This document shows positions 50,521 to 60,127 of a stretch of DNA of 64,000 nucleotides, one piece after another. The notes beneath the pieces are model-generated. The model was not told the DNA's origin. It searched no databases and was given only the letters and a program-made list of their open reading frames with translations. The stretch lies in NCBI GenBank assembly GCA_964522095.1, contig CAZFSO010000004.1:9399-73398 (forward strand), read 5' to 3'. This stretch comes from UBA6054 sp964522095 (GTDB lineage: Bacteria > Planctomycetota > Phycisphaerae > Phycisphaerales > UBA1924). The position numbers were made by a program, and so were the translations under genes. The first letter of the stretch is position 1. Each line of letters opens with the position of its first letter.

Positions 50521-51780
50521 GTGAGTGCGAGCGCCGTGGCCCGACAACGCCCCCGGATCATCCAGCGAGCCGAGCCGCGCCGGGACGACCCGCGGGCGCG
50601 GTTCCTGATCGAGATGGGGCGCGCCCTGGGCACGTTCGGGGTCGCGGCGCACCGCCTGGAGGAGGCGGTGACGATGGCGGCCGAGGCGATGGGGCTGCGG
50701 GCCCAGACCTTCTCGACGCCCACCTCCGTGTTCATCTCGGTGCAGATCGGCGACAAGCGTGAGACGATGCTGGCGCGCGTCGACCCGCGGGGCACCGACC
50801 TTTCGAAGATCGTCGCGCTCGACGAGATCCTGATGCACGTGGTCACCCGCCGGGTCAACCCGGCGAAGGGGACGCGTCTGATCAAGCGGGTGGTGCTCCG
50901 GCCGCACATCTACCCCGCGTGGATGCACGTGGGCGGTTTCATGCTGACGGCGACGGCGGTGTCGCGCTTCTTCGGGGGCGGCTGGTCGGAACTGCTCGCG
51001 TCGTGCCTGACCGGGCTGTGCGTGGGCCTGCTGGCGCTGGCCGCGTCGCGGCGTCGCCACGCGGCGCGCCTGCTGGAGTTCTTCGCCGGGTTCACCGCGG
51101 CGACGATGGCGTCGATGCTCACGGCGGTGATCGGGCCGGCCTCGATCCCCCTTGTGACCGTCGCGGGCCTGATCACGATGATGCCGGGGATGACGATCAC
51201 CACCGCGATGGCCGAACTGGCGACCCGGAACCTGGTGTCGGGCACGGCCCGGTTCGTCGGCGCGATCACGGTGCTGCTGTCCGTCGGCTTCGGCGTGGCG
51301 GTCGGCCAGCGCCTCGGTTCGCACCTGCCGGGCGGGCACGACGCGCCGCCCGGACCGGTCGGCGGGTGGGTTGATCTGCTCGCGATGCTGGTGGCCCCCT
51401 TGGGCTTCGTGGTGCTGCTCAACGCCCGGGCGAAGGACGTGCTGGCGATCGTGCCGGCCGGGGTCTTCTCGTTCGTCCTCTCCCGGACGCTGACGGCCGA
51501 GGTCGGGGGCGACCTGGGCGCCTGCGCGACCGCGGCGGCGGTGGGGGTTGCGGGCAACCTGTACCAGTGGTGGACCAACCGGCCGGCGTCCACGGTGGTG
51601 GTGCCGGGCCTGCTGATCCTGGTGCCGGGGGTGCTCGGCTACCGCAGTTTCGAGCTTTTCATGGTCGAGGACACGGTCTCGGGCGCCCAGACGGCGTTCC
51701 GCGTGCTGGTCACGGCGCTGGCGCTGTCGGCCGGGCTGCTGCTGGCCAACGTGGCCGCGCCGCCGCGGCGTTCGCTCTGA
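50521..51780 (+). CDS. ThrE-like threonine/serine exporter family protein
   Basis: 419-residue membrane protein. The N-terminal hydrophilic domain (residues 25-130) has the family pattern FLIEMGRALGTFGVAAHRLEE and FSTPTSVFISV. About ten hydrophobic helices follow, with ASMLTAVIGPASIPLVTVAG and ITMMPGMTITTAM in the first half and VPGLLILVPGVLGYRSFEL in the second. Single-chain form fusing both halves. Predicted proton-driven export of threonine/serine or related small molecules. The start is a GTG at 50521; a later GTG at 50536 is equally possible. Confidence 0.85.
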   Translation: MSASAVARQRPRIIQRAEPRRDDPRARFLIEMGRALGTFGVAAHRLEEAVTMAAEAMGLRAQTFSTPTSVFISVQIGDKRETMLARVDPRGTDLSKIVALDEILMHVVTRRVNPAKGTRLIKRVVLRPHIYPAWMHVGGFMLTATAVSRFFGGGWSELLASCLTGLCVGLLALAASRRRHAARLLEFFAGFTAATMASMLTAVIGPASIPLVTVAGLITMMPGMTITTAMAELATRNLVSGTARFVGAITVLLSVGFGVAVGQRLGSHLPGGHDAPPGPVGGWVDLLAMLVAPLGFVVLLNARAKDVLAIVPAGVFSFVLSRTLTAEVGGDLGACATAAAVGVAGNLYQWWTNRPASTVVVPGLLILVPGVLGYRSFELFMVEDTVSGAQTAFRVLVTALALSAGLLLANVAAPPRRSL

Positions 51781-51782
51781 GG

Positions 51783-54761
51783 TCACCCGCCGAAGGACGG
51801 GTCGATGGCCAGGCCTGAGCCGCCGGGCTGGAACACGACCCCGATGCTGGTCTCGCCCATGACGTTGTCGTACACGAGGCTGACGCCGAGCGTGCCGACC
51901 TGGAAGCGGCGCTGGAGCAGCGTGGTGAGCGTCTGGAAGTCGTCGACGTCGAAGTTGTACGTCGCGGCGGTGTTGATGGCGTACTTCTCAGTCAGGCGGT
52001 AGTTGACGCCGGCGGTGAGGTAGGTCGTGTCGAGGGCCTCGACGCGTCGCAGTTCGAGGGTTGAGCGGAAGCCGGGGCGGTGCTCGATGAGGAAACCGCC
52101 CGAGGTGCGGGCGAAGTGGCTCTCCTCGAGGTCGTAGATCATCTCGCCGGCGACGGCGAGGACCTCGGTGGGCTGCCAGACGCCGCTGGCGCCGAGATAC
52201 TCGCCGGGGTTGCTCAGTTCGGGGCGTGCCGCGTACCAGCGGGGGATGGGGCTGTCGCCGGCGCGGTCGGAGGACCAGACGTACTCGGTGCGGAGTTTGA
52301 AGACGTCGACGTCGCGCCAGCGCCCGGCGCCGCCGCGCTTGGTCTGCCAGGTCTGGTCGACGGCCGCACGCACCGAGGTGCCGGCGAGCAGGTTCTCGAC
52401 GTCGTCGTCGAAGGTCGGCAGGTCGTCGCTGCGGACGTTGGTGTCGGCGGTCCAGAGGGTCAGGGAGGGCTCGATGACGTGTCGGAGGCGGTGCAGGTCG
52501 AGGGCGCGTGACTCGACGCCGTTGTACTGGCGCTGGACGGCGGTGGAGAAGGTCACGCCGCCGGCGCCCCAGAGGCGGACCTTGTCGTCCTCGTCCGGGC
52601 TGAAATCCTCAAAGGCGGTGTCGTAGGCGGTGACGCGGCCGACGAGGAAGGGCGTGACGCGGACCGGCCCGAGGCTGAGCGAGCCCACGAGTTCGTGGCG
52701 CGTGTCGAAGCGGGTGATGGCGCTCTCGTCGAGCCCGGCGGCTCGGAAAACGTCGCCGAGCGACTCGCCGGGCAGCGTGCCGAAGGCGGCGTCGGCGAGC
52801 GAGGGCGTCGTCAGGCCGTAGTCCTCGGCGTTGACGTCGCTGAAGCGCAGGCGGAGCGAGCCGGCACGGGCCTCGAAGCCGTAGGAGAGCAGGCCGGGCA
52901 TGGTCTCTTCAAACACGTCGCGCATGCCCCAGACAAAGCGGGCCTCTGGCAGGCGGTCGACGCGGTAGCCGGTGGACTGGAGCAGGTGCTCGGCGGCGAT
53001 GAAGTCGCCCTGGTTGACGCTCAGGTCCAGCGCGAAGTGCGTCTGCTCGCCGGTGCGTTCGAGCAGCAGGCGGTTGCGGAAGTCCTCGGTGTGGCGGGCC
53101 AGCGACGGGAAGAACGCGGGGACGAAGGTCTCGTCGGAGATGTAACTCAGTTCCGTGACGAGGTTCCAGTCCTCGCGGAAGTTCCACAGGTCGCGGAAGA
53201 CGGCCATGCCGCGCGTCTCGCCGTCGCGGTCGATCTCGACGCCCCGGGTCAGCAGGTCGCGTCCGGTGTCGTTGGGCAGCAGGTAGGCGAACGCGTTGCC
53301 GCGGTGCTCGGGCGTGCTCCAGTCCGAGCGCAGGCCGAAGGCCGGGCCGCGGTCGAAGTAGGCGTCGAGCAGCACGCTCACGTCGACGCCCGGCCAGTCG
53401 CGCCCGAGCATCGCCTTGAGGTTCCACGCCGTCTCGATGCCGAAGTCCGAGCGGCTGGAACTCGACAGACGGACCTGCTCGAGCGGGAAGGCGTCGGCCT
53501 GCCCGGAATAGCCCGGCAGCCAGAGGACCGGCACGCCGAGCGCGTTGAGCGTGACGCTCTTGGCGTCGACCCACACGCGGCGGTTCTCCAGCGCGCCGTC
53601 GGGTCGCTGATCGCCTTCCAGGCGCACTTCCAGGTCGCGCACGCCGATGAACACGTCGGGCTCGTGGAAGGCCGAGTTGGCCAGGCGCGCCTTCTCGGCG
53701 CTGAACACGCGGTCGGACTCCTGGCGCACCGCGTCGGCCCGCACGTAGACGGGCATGCCGGTGCGCTCGTCGGTGGTCCAGAAGACCGCGTCGAGCATGA
53801 GGGCCCGGCCGCGTTCGACGTCGAGGTAGGCCCTGGGGGCGCGGACGGCCCAGCGCTCGTCGCCGCCCATGACGCCGCCCTCGAGGTAGATGCCGTCGAT
53901 CTGGCCGGCGTCGAGGCGGGCGAGCGTGCGGTCCAGGGGGCCGGGCTTGAGGAACAGGACGGCCCGTTCGGCCTTCATCTCCAAGGCGCGTCCGGTGGCG
54001 GGCTCCTGGTACTGCAGCACGATGCCGCCGGTGGCGGTGATGGTCGAGGCCTCGTCCTCGCCGCCGTCGATGACGATCCGGTCGCCGACGGAGACCGAGA
54101 ACACGCCGTCGGGTCGGAACACCGGCGCCTGGTCGGCCGGGCCGGTGTCCTGGACGGCGGCCGGCGTGTCACCGGGCAGCGCGGGCGCCGCGCCGTCGCG
54201 TGCGGGGGTTTGTGCGGGGCCGTCGCGGACGATCGCGGGCCCGCCCGGGGGCGTCTGGCCGAGCACGCGGGCGGCGAAGACCGCCTGGGCCTGCTGGTGG
54301 AAGTCCGGGGCGGGGCCGCGCCCTGTCGGCGGGCCGTCGAAACGGGCGTCGACGCGGATCCGGGGCGGCTCGGCGGCCCGGACGACGCCGCGGACGGGCA
54401 GGGTCTCCGCACGGACGTCGATCGCGCCCGCGTCGGCCCGCACCGATCGGAACACGCCGAAGACCTGGTACGCGCCGTCGCCGATCGGCTGGAGCCACAG
54501 CGACGCGGACTGGGCGTGGAAGACGTCGCCGCCGAGGACGACGCGGACGTCGGTGTCGAGGACCACGCGGTGTGTCTCGCCCTCGCGCCACATCCAGGCG
54601 GCCCGGCCGGCCAGGTCGATGACGCCCTCGGCGGGCTGGATCGGGAAGCGCACGCCGCCGAAGGCGTCCTGCGGCTGGGCGACCGCCGGGCCCGCGGCCC
54701 CGGCCAGGGCGATGAGCGTCGCGGCGAGAAACATCCGGATGCTCGGCGCGGGTGTGGTCAA
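51783..54761 (-). CDS. lptD: LPS-assembly protein LptD-like outer-membrane protein
   Basis: 992-residue exported protein. A signal peptide (FLAATLIALAGAAGPAVAQ) leads to two OstA/LptA-like segments, at about 30-120 and 215-330, separated by a proline-rich linker. The C-terminal part is a large beta-barrel domain with the LptD-type PVLWLPGYSG element followed by many alternating aromatic strands. It would insert LPS into the outer leaflet. Longer than the E. coli protein (784 residues), because of the N-terminal segments. Ends 2 bp from the convergent ThrE-like gene. Together with lpxB it supports LPS in this organism. Confidence 0.85.
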   Translation of the reverse strand: MTTPAPSIRMFLAATLIALAGAAGPAVAQPQDAFGGVRFPIQPAEGVIDLAGRAAWMWREGETHRVVLDTDVRVVLGGDVFHAQSASLWLQPIGDGAYQVFGVFRSVRADAGAIDVRAETLPVRGVVRAAEPPRIRVDARFDGPPTGRGPAPDFHQQAQAVFAARVLGQTPPGGPAIVRDGPAQTPARDGAAPALPGDTPAAVQDTGPADQAPVFRPDGVFSVSVGDRIVIDGGEDEASTITATGGIVLQYQEPATGRALEMKAERAVLFLKPGPLDRTLARLDAGQIDGIYLEGGVMGGDERWAVRAPRAYLDVERGRALMLDAVFWTTDERTGMPVYVRADAVRQESDRVFSAEKARLANSAFHEPDVFIGVRDLEVRLEGDQRPDGALENRRVWVDAKSVTLNALGVPVLWLPGYSGQADAFPLEQVRLSSSSRSDFGIETAWNLKAMLGRDWPGVDVSVLLDAYFDRGPAFGLRSDWSTPEHRGNAFAYLLPNDTGRDLLTRGVEIDRDGETRGMAVFRDLWNFREDWNLVTELSYISDETFVPAFFPSLARHTEDFRNRLLLERTGEQTHFALDLSVNQGDFIAAEHLLQSTGYRVDRLPEARFVWGMRDVFEETMPGLLSYGFEARAGSLRLRFSDVNAEDYGLTTPSLADAAFGTLPGESLGDVFRAAGLDESAITRFDTRHELVGSLSLGPVRVTPFLVGRVTAYDTAFEDFSPDEDDKVRLWGAGGVTFSTAVQRQYNGVESRALDLHRLRHVIEPSLTLWTADTNVRSDDLPTFDDDVENLLAGTSVRAAVDQTWQTKRGGAGRWRDVDVFKLRTEYVWSSDRAGDSPIPRWYAARPELSNPGEYLGASGVWQPTEVLAVAGEMIYDLEESHFARTSGGFLIEHRPGFRSTLELRRVEALDTTYLTAGVNYRLTEKYAINTAATYNFDVDDFQTLTTLLQRRFQVGTLGVSLVYDNVMGETSIGVVFQPGGSGLAIDPSFGG

Positions 54762-54920
54762 TGGCGCGTCCTGCGGCGTGAGGGACCGGGCTCGGTCGGC
54801 GGGCCCGGGCCCGTCGGCGGCCCTACAAGGTACGCGCGTCGGCGGTCCGGCACAACCCGGCGCGGGCGCGAGATGGGCCGGTCCGGCTGCCGTTCGGGCC
54901 GACCCGTCCTATCGTCCGCG

Positions 54921-55916
54921 ATGCCCAGCACCCAATGCCGCAAGCCGATCTGCGACCTCGTACCCTCTGAGCGGTTCGAGGGCGCGTTCTCAATCACGAA
55001 CGCCCAGTTGGGCACCACGGTGAAGGGAAAGCCCTACCTGCGTTGCCTGCTCGGGGACAAGACCGGGTCGGCCCCGGCCCGGATGTGGTCGATCGAGGAG
55101 GCGACCTTTGCGCGGCTCAGCGCCGAGGGGTTCGTGTTCGTCGAGGGGGAGACCCAGGCCTACCAGGGCGAACTGCAGCTGATCATCCACCGGATCGACC
55201 CGATCGAGCCGTCGCCCGAGCAACTGCGCGAGTTGATCCCGGCGTCGAAGCGCGACCCCGCGGAGATGTTCGCCGAGGTCGTCGCGCTGCTGCAGACGCT
55301 CGAGCACCCGTCGATGCGGGCGCTGGCGCAGACCTACCTGGCCGACGAGTTCCTCATGGATGCGTTCCGGACCTGCCCGGCGGCCTCCCGCCTGCACCAC
55401 GCGTACCTGGGCGGGCTGCTCGAGCACACGCTGACGCTGATGCAGATCGCCGACCGGGTGTGCCCGCTGTACCCCCGCGTGAACCGGGACATCGTGCTGA
55501 TGGGCCTGTTCCTGCACGACCTGGGCAAGACGCGCGAACTGGTGTACGACCGGTGCTTCGGGTACACCGACCGGGGCGAGTTGATCGGCCACCTCGTCGA
55601 GGGGGCGATCATGCTGCACGACAAGGCCCAGCAGATGATGCGCGAGACCGGCCAGCGCCTGCCCGCCGGGGTGCTCACGGTGCTCCAGCACATCATCATC
55701 TCGCACCACGAGAAGCCCGAGTTCGGGGCGTGCAAGATCCCCTCGTCGCCCGAGGCGGTGATGGTCTCGCTGATCGACAACCTCGACGCGAAGACCGTTC
55801 TGACGCTCGACGCGGCCCGGCCCGACCAGGCGGCGACGAACCTGGGCGGCAACTTCACCGAGCGGAACTGGGCGATCGGGACGAAGATCTACCGCCCCGA
55901 TCCCTTGGCCGAGTGA
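54921..55916 (+). CDS. YhaM-like 3'-5' exoribonuclease (OB-fold + HD domain)
   Basis: 331 residues. The N-terminal OB-type domain (RFEGAFSITNAQLGTTVKGK, YLRCLLGDKTGSAPARMW) is followed by an HD phosphohydrolase domain at about 150-300: LGGLLEHTLTLMQ, the HD pair in FLHDLGKTREL, GHLVEGAIML, and IISHHEKPEFG. This order matches YhaM, which trims RNA and single-stranded DNA from the 3' end. The maf gene begins 20 bp downstream. Confidence 0.9.
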   Translation: MPSTQCRKPICDLVPSERFEGAFSITNAQLGTTVKGKPYLRCLLGDKTGSAPARMWSIEEATFARLSAEGFVFVEGETQAYQGELQLIIHRIDPIEPSPEQLRELIPASKRDPAEMFAEVVALLQTLEHPSMRALAQTYLADEFLMDAFRTCPAASRLHHAYLGGLLEHTLTLMQIADRVCPLYPRVNRDIVLMGLFLHDLGKTRELVYDRCFGYTDRGELIGHLVEGAIMLHDKAQQMMRETGQRLPAGVLTVLQHIIISHHEKPEFGACKIPSSPEAVMVSLIDNLDAKTVLTLDAARPDQAATNLGGNFTERNWAIGTKIYRPDPLAE

Positions 55917-55936
55917 ACAGGCGGGGGAGGCGGAGC

Positions 55937-56521
55937 ATGCACCTGACGCTCGCGTCGGTCTCGCCCCGCCGGCGGGAACTGCTCGCCAAGGCCGGTGTCG
56001 CCGTGTCGGTGCGCCCAAGCGGCATCGACGACGGGCGTCTGCGCCGGGGTGACGCGTGCGTCCCTGAGTCGTGGGTGATGGCGCTGGCCTACCTCAAGGC
56101 GGCCGCGACGGCACGGCAGGACGGGATCACCCCCGGCTCGGTGGTGGTGGGGGCCGACACGGTGTGCGTGCACGACGGGGCGATCCTGGGTCAGCCGGCG
56201 GACGCCGCCGACGCCGAGCGCATGGTCCGCGCGATGGCCGGTCGGGAGCACGAGGTGCTGACCGGCGTGGCGCTGGTGGCGCCGGGGTCGGGGCGCCGGC
56301 GCCTGTTCGTGGACCGGTCGCGGGTGCGGGTCGGATCGATCCCGGACGACCGGGTGCGGTCGTACGTGGCGGGGTCCGGGTGGCGCGGCAAGGCGGGGGC
56401 GTACAACATCGCCGAGCGCCTGGCGGCGGGGTGGCCAATCGAGTTCGACGGCTCGATGGACTCGATCATGGGCCTCCCGGTCCAGCGGACGCTGCACGCC
56501 GCGCGAGACCTGGCGGGCTGA
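55937..56521 (+). CDS. maf: Maf-family nucleotide pyrophosphatase
   Basis: 194-residue house-cleaning pyrophosphatase acting on non-canonical or pyrimidine nucleoside triphosphates. Marks: LTLASVSPRRRELLAKAG, VVVGADTVC and the late GKAGAYNIAERLA. The ATG at 55937 follows GGAGG by 6 nt. It is 20 bp downstream of the YhaM-like gene and ends adjacent to the convergent DUF1080 gene. Confidence 0.93.
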   Translation: MHLTLASVSPRRRELLAKAGVAVSVRPSGIDDGRLRRGDACVPESWVMALAYLKAAATARQDGITPGSVVVGADTVCVHDGAILGQPADAADAERMVRAMAGREHEVLTGVALVAPGSGRRRLFVDRSRVRVGSIPDDRVRSYVAGSGWRGKAGAYNIAERLAAGWPIEFDGSMDSIMGLPVQRTLHAARDLAG

Positions 56522-57703
56522 TCAGTCCAGTTCGAGGACGCGCAGGTCGCGCACCTGGATCTCGTTGCCCCGGTGGTGGCCCTGGATGGCGAGGTGACCG
56601 GCGCTGTGGTCGGTCAGGAACGCGTCGACCATCGGCACGCCGTTGATCCAGGTGCGGACGCGGTCGCCCTCGGCGCGGATCCGGTAGTCGAACCACGCGT
56701 TGTCGCGGGTGACGGGGGCCTTGACGTGCGCGGGCCAGGCGGCGTTGTAAACGCAGCCGGTGAAGTTGCGGGGGTCGTGCTGGTCGACCTGGGCCTCGTA
56801 GCCGATGGGCCAGGGGTTGTTGGCCTGCGGGTTGGGCTTGGCGCGGAAGTACAGGCCGGAGTTGCCGCGCTCGTTGACCTTGACCAGGGCGCGGAGTTCG
56901 AAGTCGCGGAAGGTCCGCCTGGAGAAGAGGTGCCCGGGCCCGTCGCGCCCGACCAGGGTTCCGGCGTCGACGGTCCATGTGGCCGCGTCCTCCTGGAACC
57001 AGCCCTCGGGCACGCCGTCCTCGGCGTTGCCGTGGATCAGGGCGGTCATGCCGGCGGGCTCGGGGTCGGCCGACAGGTCGCGGATGCGGATGTTGCGGAA
57101 GCGGAAGGGGTGGCCGTGGTCCTGCAGGGCGATGTATCCGGTCGGCGCACGGGTGTTGAGGGGGAGCGGGTTGTCCTCGCTGCGGAAGTAGCCCCGGTCG
57201 TCCAGGCGGGTGGCCTTCTGGACGTGGCGGCCGTTGAGCCAGACGTCGAGGACGTCGCCGACGAGGCGGATGCGGTAGGTGTTCCAGCGCCCGTGCGGGT
57301 GCACGGCCATCTCGGCGGGGGCGACGGCCTCGTAGACCGCGCCGCAGTTGTGGACGTCGGGCTCCTGGCCGGCGGTGTCGAGGATCTGGACCTCGAAGCC
57401 GGTGAAGGCGGGGTCGCCGACGGACGAGCCGCGCAGGCCGACGCCGGAGTTGCCGCCCTCGGGCATCCAGAAGTCCAGGGTCAGTTCGAAGTCGCGGAAC
57501 ATGCGGTCGGTGCGCAGCCACCAGCCCTTGCCGGGCTTGAGGGTGACGATCTCGCCGTCCTTGACGCCCCACGCGTCGCGCTCGCCGGCGGTGGTCCATC
57601 CGGTCAGGTCCTTGCCGTTGAACAGGTCCTGCCATCCGTCGTTGGCGAGCGCGCCGAGGGCGGCGACGGCGAGGGTCAGCGCGGCGATGAGGGTGTGTCG
57701 CAT
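56522..57703 (-). CDS. Secreted tandem DUF1080 (3-keto-disaccharide hydrolase-type) protein
   Basis: 393 residues with a signal peptide (LIAALTLAVAALGALA). Two DUF1080 concanavalin-like domains lie at about 22-210 and 225-393. The first has DLFNGKDLTGWTT, DFELTLDFWMPEGGNSGVG and YIALQDHG; the second repeats DFELRALVKVNERGNSGLY and LAIQGHH. Family members hydrolyse or otherwise process 3-keto sugars. It is the last gene of a minus-strand run with two oxidoreductases and two TIM-barrel proteins, fitting breakdown of a 3-oxidised glycoside outside the cytoplasm. Confidence 0.88.
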   Translation of the reverse strand: MRHTLIAALTLAVAALGALANDGWQDLFNGKDLTGWTTAGERDAWGVKDGEIVTLKPGKGWWLRTDRMFRDFELTLDFWMPEGGNSGVGLRGSSVGDPAFTGFEVQILDTAGQEPDVHNCGAVYEAVAPAEMAVHPHGRWNTYRIRLVGDVLDVWLNGRHVQKATRLDDRGYFRSEDNPLPLNTRAPTGYIALQDHGHPFRFRNIRIRDLSADPEPAGMTALIHGNAEDGVPEGWFQEDAATWTVDAGTLVGRDGPGHLFSRRTFRDFELRALVKVNERGNSGLYFRAKPNPQANNPWPIGYEAQVDQHDPRNFTGCVYNAAWPAHVKAPVTRDNAWFDYRIRAEGDRVRTWINGVPMVDAFLTDHSAGHLAIQGHHRGNEIQVRDLRVLELD

Positions 57704-57746
57704 GGAAACCTCCTGGATCGGGCCTGAGTCGAGGTGGGCCCCGAGT

Positions 57747-58664
57747 CTAGCGGGGGTCGCAGGCCCGGTACGCGTCGATCACGGCCCGCTCGCCCTCGGC
57801 GCCGGGCCGGGACTTGCCGTGCTCCATGCCGAGCACGCCGTTGAAGCCCTTGGCCTTGATGCGCTCGAAGATCCGCGCGTAGTTGATCTCGCCCGTCGTC
57901 GGCTCGCAGCGCCCGGGGTTGTCGCCCATCTGGAAGTAGGCGATCTCGTCCCACGAACGCTCGATGTTGTCGACCAGGTTGCCCTCGGTCGCCTGCTGGT
58001 GGTAGACGTCGCAGAGGATCTTGCACGACGGGCTGTCGACGGCCCGGCAGATCTGGTAGGCGTGGCCCATCTCGGCGAGCAGCATGTTCGGATGGTCGCG
58101 GGGGTTCAGGGGCTCGAGGACCATCACGATCCCGTGCGGCTCGAGGACCTCGCAGGCGCGCCGGAGCGTCTCGACGGCGTAGGCGGTCTGGTACTCCAGC
58201 GGGAGGCGGGGCTCGCGCGTGCCGAGCACCACCGTCGCCCACCTGGCGTTGACGCGCTTGGCCACGTCGACGCCCTTCTTCACCTCGTCGAGCACCCGGT
58301 CGCGGTCGTCGTCGCGGTTGCGCGAGAAGTGGGGGCCCCAGGCGGTCGAGGGGTTGAGGACGAACACGCCCATCGTCATGCCGAGGCGCTCCATCGCGCC
58401 GGCGAGGCGTTCCTGTTCCTCGACCGAGCGGCCGGACATGCCGTTGTCCTCCCAGGCGGTGAAGCCCTGGGCGGACGCGAACTCCAGCTGGTCCACGGGG
58501 TCAGCGCCGGCGAGGTGGTGGAACATGCCGAAGTGCGGGGCGAAGTGCATGGAGAACGGCTTGGCCCGGTCGGCGGCGGCACCGGGACGGAAGGCGGCAC
58601 TGGCGGGCAACGCCGCGGCGGCGGTCAAACCGGCGGTTCCGGCGAGGAAGGTGCGTCGGTCCAT
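57747..58664 (-). CDS. Tat-exported hydroxypyruvate isomerase-like TIM-barrel protein
   Basis: 305 residues. Twin-arginine signal MDRRTFLAGTAGLTAAAALP. The barrel resembles the hydroxypyruvate isomerase/AP-endonuclease 2 family, with GIVMVLEPLNPRDHPN, KILCDVYHQQATEG, YFQMGDNPGRCEP and VLGMEHGKSR carrying the metal-binding Glu, Asp, His and Glu. Export makes a normal hydroxypyruvate role unlikely; relatives in similar clusters act as lyases or isomerases on 3-keto sugars. Confidence 0.85.
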   Translation of the reverse strand: MDRRTFLAGTAGLTAAAALPASAAFRPGAAADRAKPFSMHFAPHFGMFHHLAGADPVDQLEFASAQGFTAWEDNGMSGRSVEEQERLAGAMERLGMTMGVFVLNPSTAWGPHFSRNRDDDRDRVLDEVKKGVDVAKRVNARWATVVLGTREPRLPLEYQTAYAVETLRRACEVLEPHGIVMVLEPLNPRDHPNMLLAEMGHAYQICRAVDSPSCKILCDVYHQQATEGNLVDNIERSWDEIAYFQMGDNPGRCEPTTGEINYARIFERIKAKGFNGVLGMEHGKSRPGAEGERAVIDAYRACDPR

Positions 58665-58720
58665 GAGAAGTCTCCTGAAAGAGCGAGAGGCCGAAGGGGC
58701 GGGAAAGTCGGGGAGAAGAG

Positions 58721-58820
58721 ACGGGCTGGAAGCCCGTCCCACTGTCGGGGTTCCGTCCCACTGCCGGGTTCGGACCCATTGCTGGGTACTGACCCACACG
58801 CGGACCGTCCCGCTGTCAGA
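58721..58820. repeat. Hairpin plus degenerate tandem repeats between two sugar-cluster genes
   Basis: ACGGGCT-GGA-AGCCCGT (58721-58737) is followed by four or five imperfect units of about 18-19 bp starting with CCCAC/CCCAT/CCCGC and containing TGTCGGGGTT-like cores. Units become less alike toward the gene end at 58816. No CRISPR-like exact repeats or spacers. Confidence 0.5.
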
Positions 58821-60102
58821 TCAGGGGCGTGCGTCCGGGCTGGGGGACGGGGCGCACAACCAGGTCGCCGAAGGCGTACGCGGGCGGGGACAGGTCGAGT
58901 TCCGATCGGATGGCCTGCTCCCAGGTGACGGCCTTGCCCGTGTAGGCGCTCATGCGCCCCATGACGGCGGTCAGCGTGGACTCGGCGACCTGGCGGGCCT
59001 CGTTGAGGTACGGCCCGTCGCCGCGGATCGAGGCGAGCAGGTGCACGTGCTCGTCGGCGTACGGGTTGCCGTTGGGCTGGTCGAAGCGCCACGGGCTGGC
59101 CCCGTCGATGACCGCGTAGCCCGGCCGGCTGGTGAGCGTGCCGCTCGTGCCGTAGATGGACTCCTCGACGCGGCCGTCGGTGCCGTCCTGCTGGCGGCAG
59201 AAACTCAGGCAGCGCCGCCCGCCCTCGTACTCGTACTCGACGGCGAAGTGGTCGTACACGTTGCCGTACTTCTCGTCCGTGCGCGTCTGGCGTCCGCCCA
59301 TGCCGTAGGCCCGTACGGGCGGGCCGCCCATGGCCCAGTTGATGACGTCGAGGTTGTGGACGTGCTGCTCGGTGATGTGGTCGCCGCTGAGCCAGCAGAA
59401 GTAGAGCCAGTTGCGGCACTGCCACTCCATGTCGGACTGCTCGGGCGTGCGTTCGTGGACCCACAGGCCGCCCTGGTTCCAGGCGCAGCGTGCCGAGTGG
59501 ATCTCGCCGATGGCGCCGTCGCCGAGGCGCCGCATGGCCTCGCGGTAGCAGCGTTCGTGGCGGCGCTGCGTGCCGGCGACGACCGACAGGCGCCGGGCCT
59601 TGGCGCGCTCCGCGGCCTCGATCACGGTGCGCACACCGGCGGGGTCCACCGCGACGGGCTTCTCCATGAAGACGTGCTTGCCCGCGTCAACCGCCGCCTT
59701 GAAGTGGATCGGGCGGAACCCGGGGGGCGTCGCCAGGATGACCAGGTCGACCTCGTCGAGGGCGAGCAGTTTCTGGTATGCGTCGAACCCGGTGAAGCGA
59801 CGGTCGCCGACGTCGACGCGGCCCGCGAAGTCCTCGGAGTCGGCCAGCCAGCCGAGCGAGCCTGCCAGCCGGTCGGGGAACAGGTCCGCCATTGCGACGA
59901 TGCGGGTGGAGGGGTGGGCCTCGAGCGCGTTGTAGGCGGCGCCGGTGCCCCGTCCGCCGCAACCGATCACGCCGACGCGGACGGTGTCCGCGCCGCCGTT
60001 GGTCCAGCGGGAGGCGAAGGCGGGCAGGACGGCCGCCCCGACGCTCGCGCCGGCGGAAGCCTTGATGAAGTCACGACGGGTCCAGGCCTGCTGGTTCTTC
60101 AT
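58816..60102 (-). CDS. Tat-exported Gfo/Idh/MocA family oxidoreductase (first copy)
   Basis: 428 residues. Tat signal WTRRDFIKASAGASVGAAVL. NAD(P)-binding Rossmann start VRVGVIGCGGRGTG, then VILATPPGFR, and the family's EKPVAVDP catalytic lysine motif. The C-terminal domain has GDHITEQHVHNLDVINWAMGG. Members oxidise or reduce hydroxyl groups of sugars, often at C3; exported members keep a bound cofactor. Upstream is the second sugar isomerase (60128), downstream the hydroxypyruvate-isomerase-like gene. Confidence 0.92.
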   Translation of the reverse strand: MKNQQAWTRRDFIKASAGASVGAAVLPAFASRWTNGGADTVRVGVIGCGGRGTGAAYNALEAHPSTRIVAMADLFPDRLAGSLGWLADSEDFAGRVDVGDRRFTGFDAYQKLLALDEVDLVILATPPGFRPIHFKAAVDAGKHVFMEKPVAVDPAGVRTVIEAAERAKARRLSVVAGTQRRHERCYREAMRRLGDGAIGEIHSARCAWNQGGLWVHERTPEQSDMEWQCRNWLYFCWLSGDHITEQHVHNLDVINWAMGGPPVRAYGMGGRQTRTDEKYGNVYDHFAVEYEYEGGRRCLSFCRQQDGTDGRVEESIYGTSGTLTSRPGYAVIDGASPWRFDQPNGNPYADEHVHLLASIRGDGPYLNEARQVAESTLTAVMGRMSAYTGKAVTWEQAIRSELDLSPPAYAFGDLVVRPVPQPGRTPLI

Positions 60103-60127
60103 GAGTCGCGTTCCGGAACGGGGGGCG

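Noticed and set aside
58738..58820. Possible CRISPR array
   Set aside because: Units are only about 18-19 bp, degenerate and directly adjoining, with no spacers of constant length and no cas genes.
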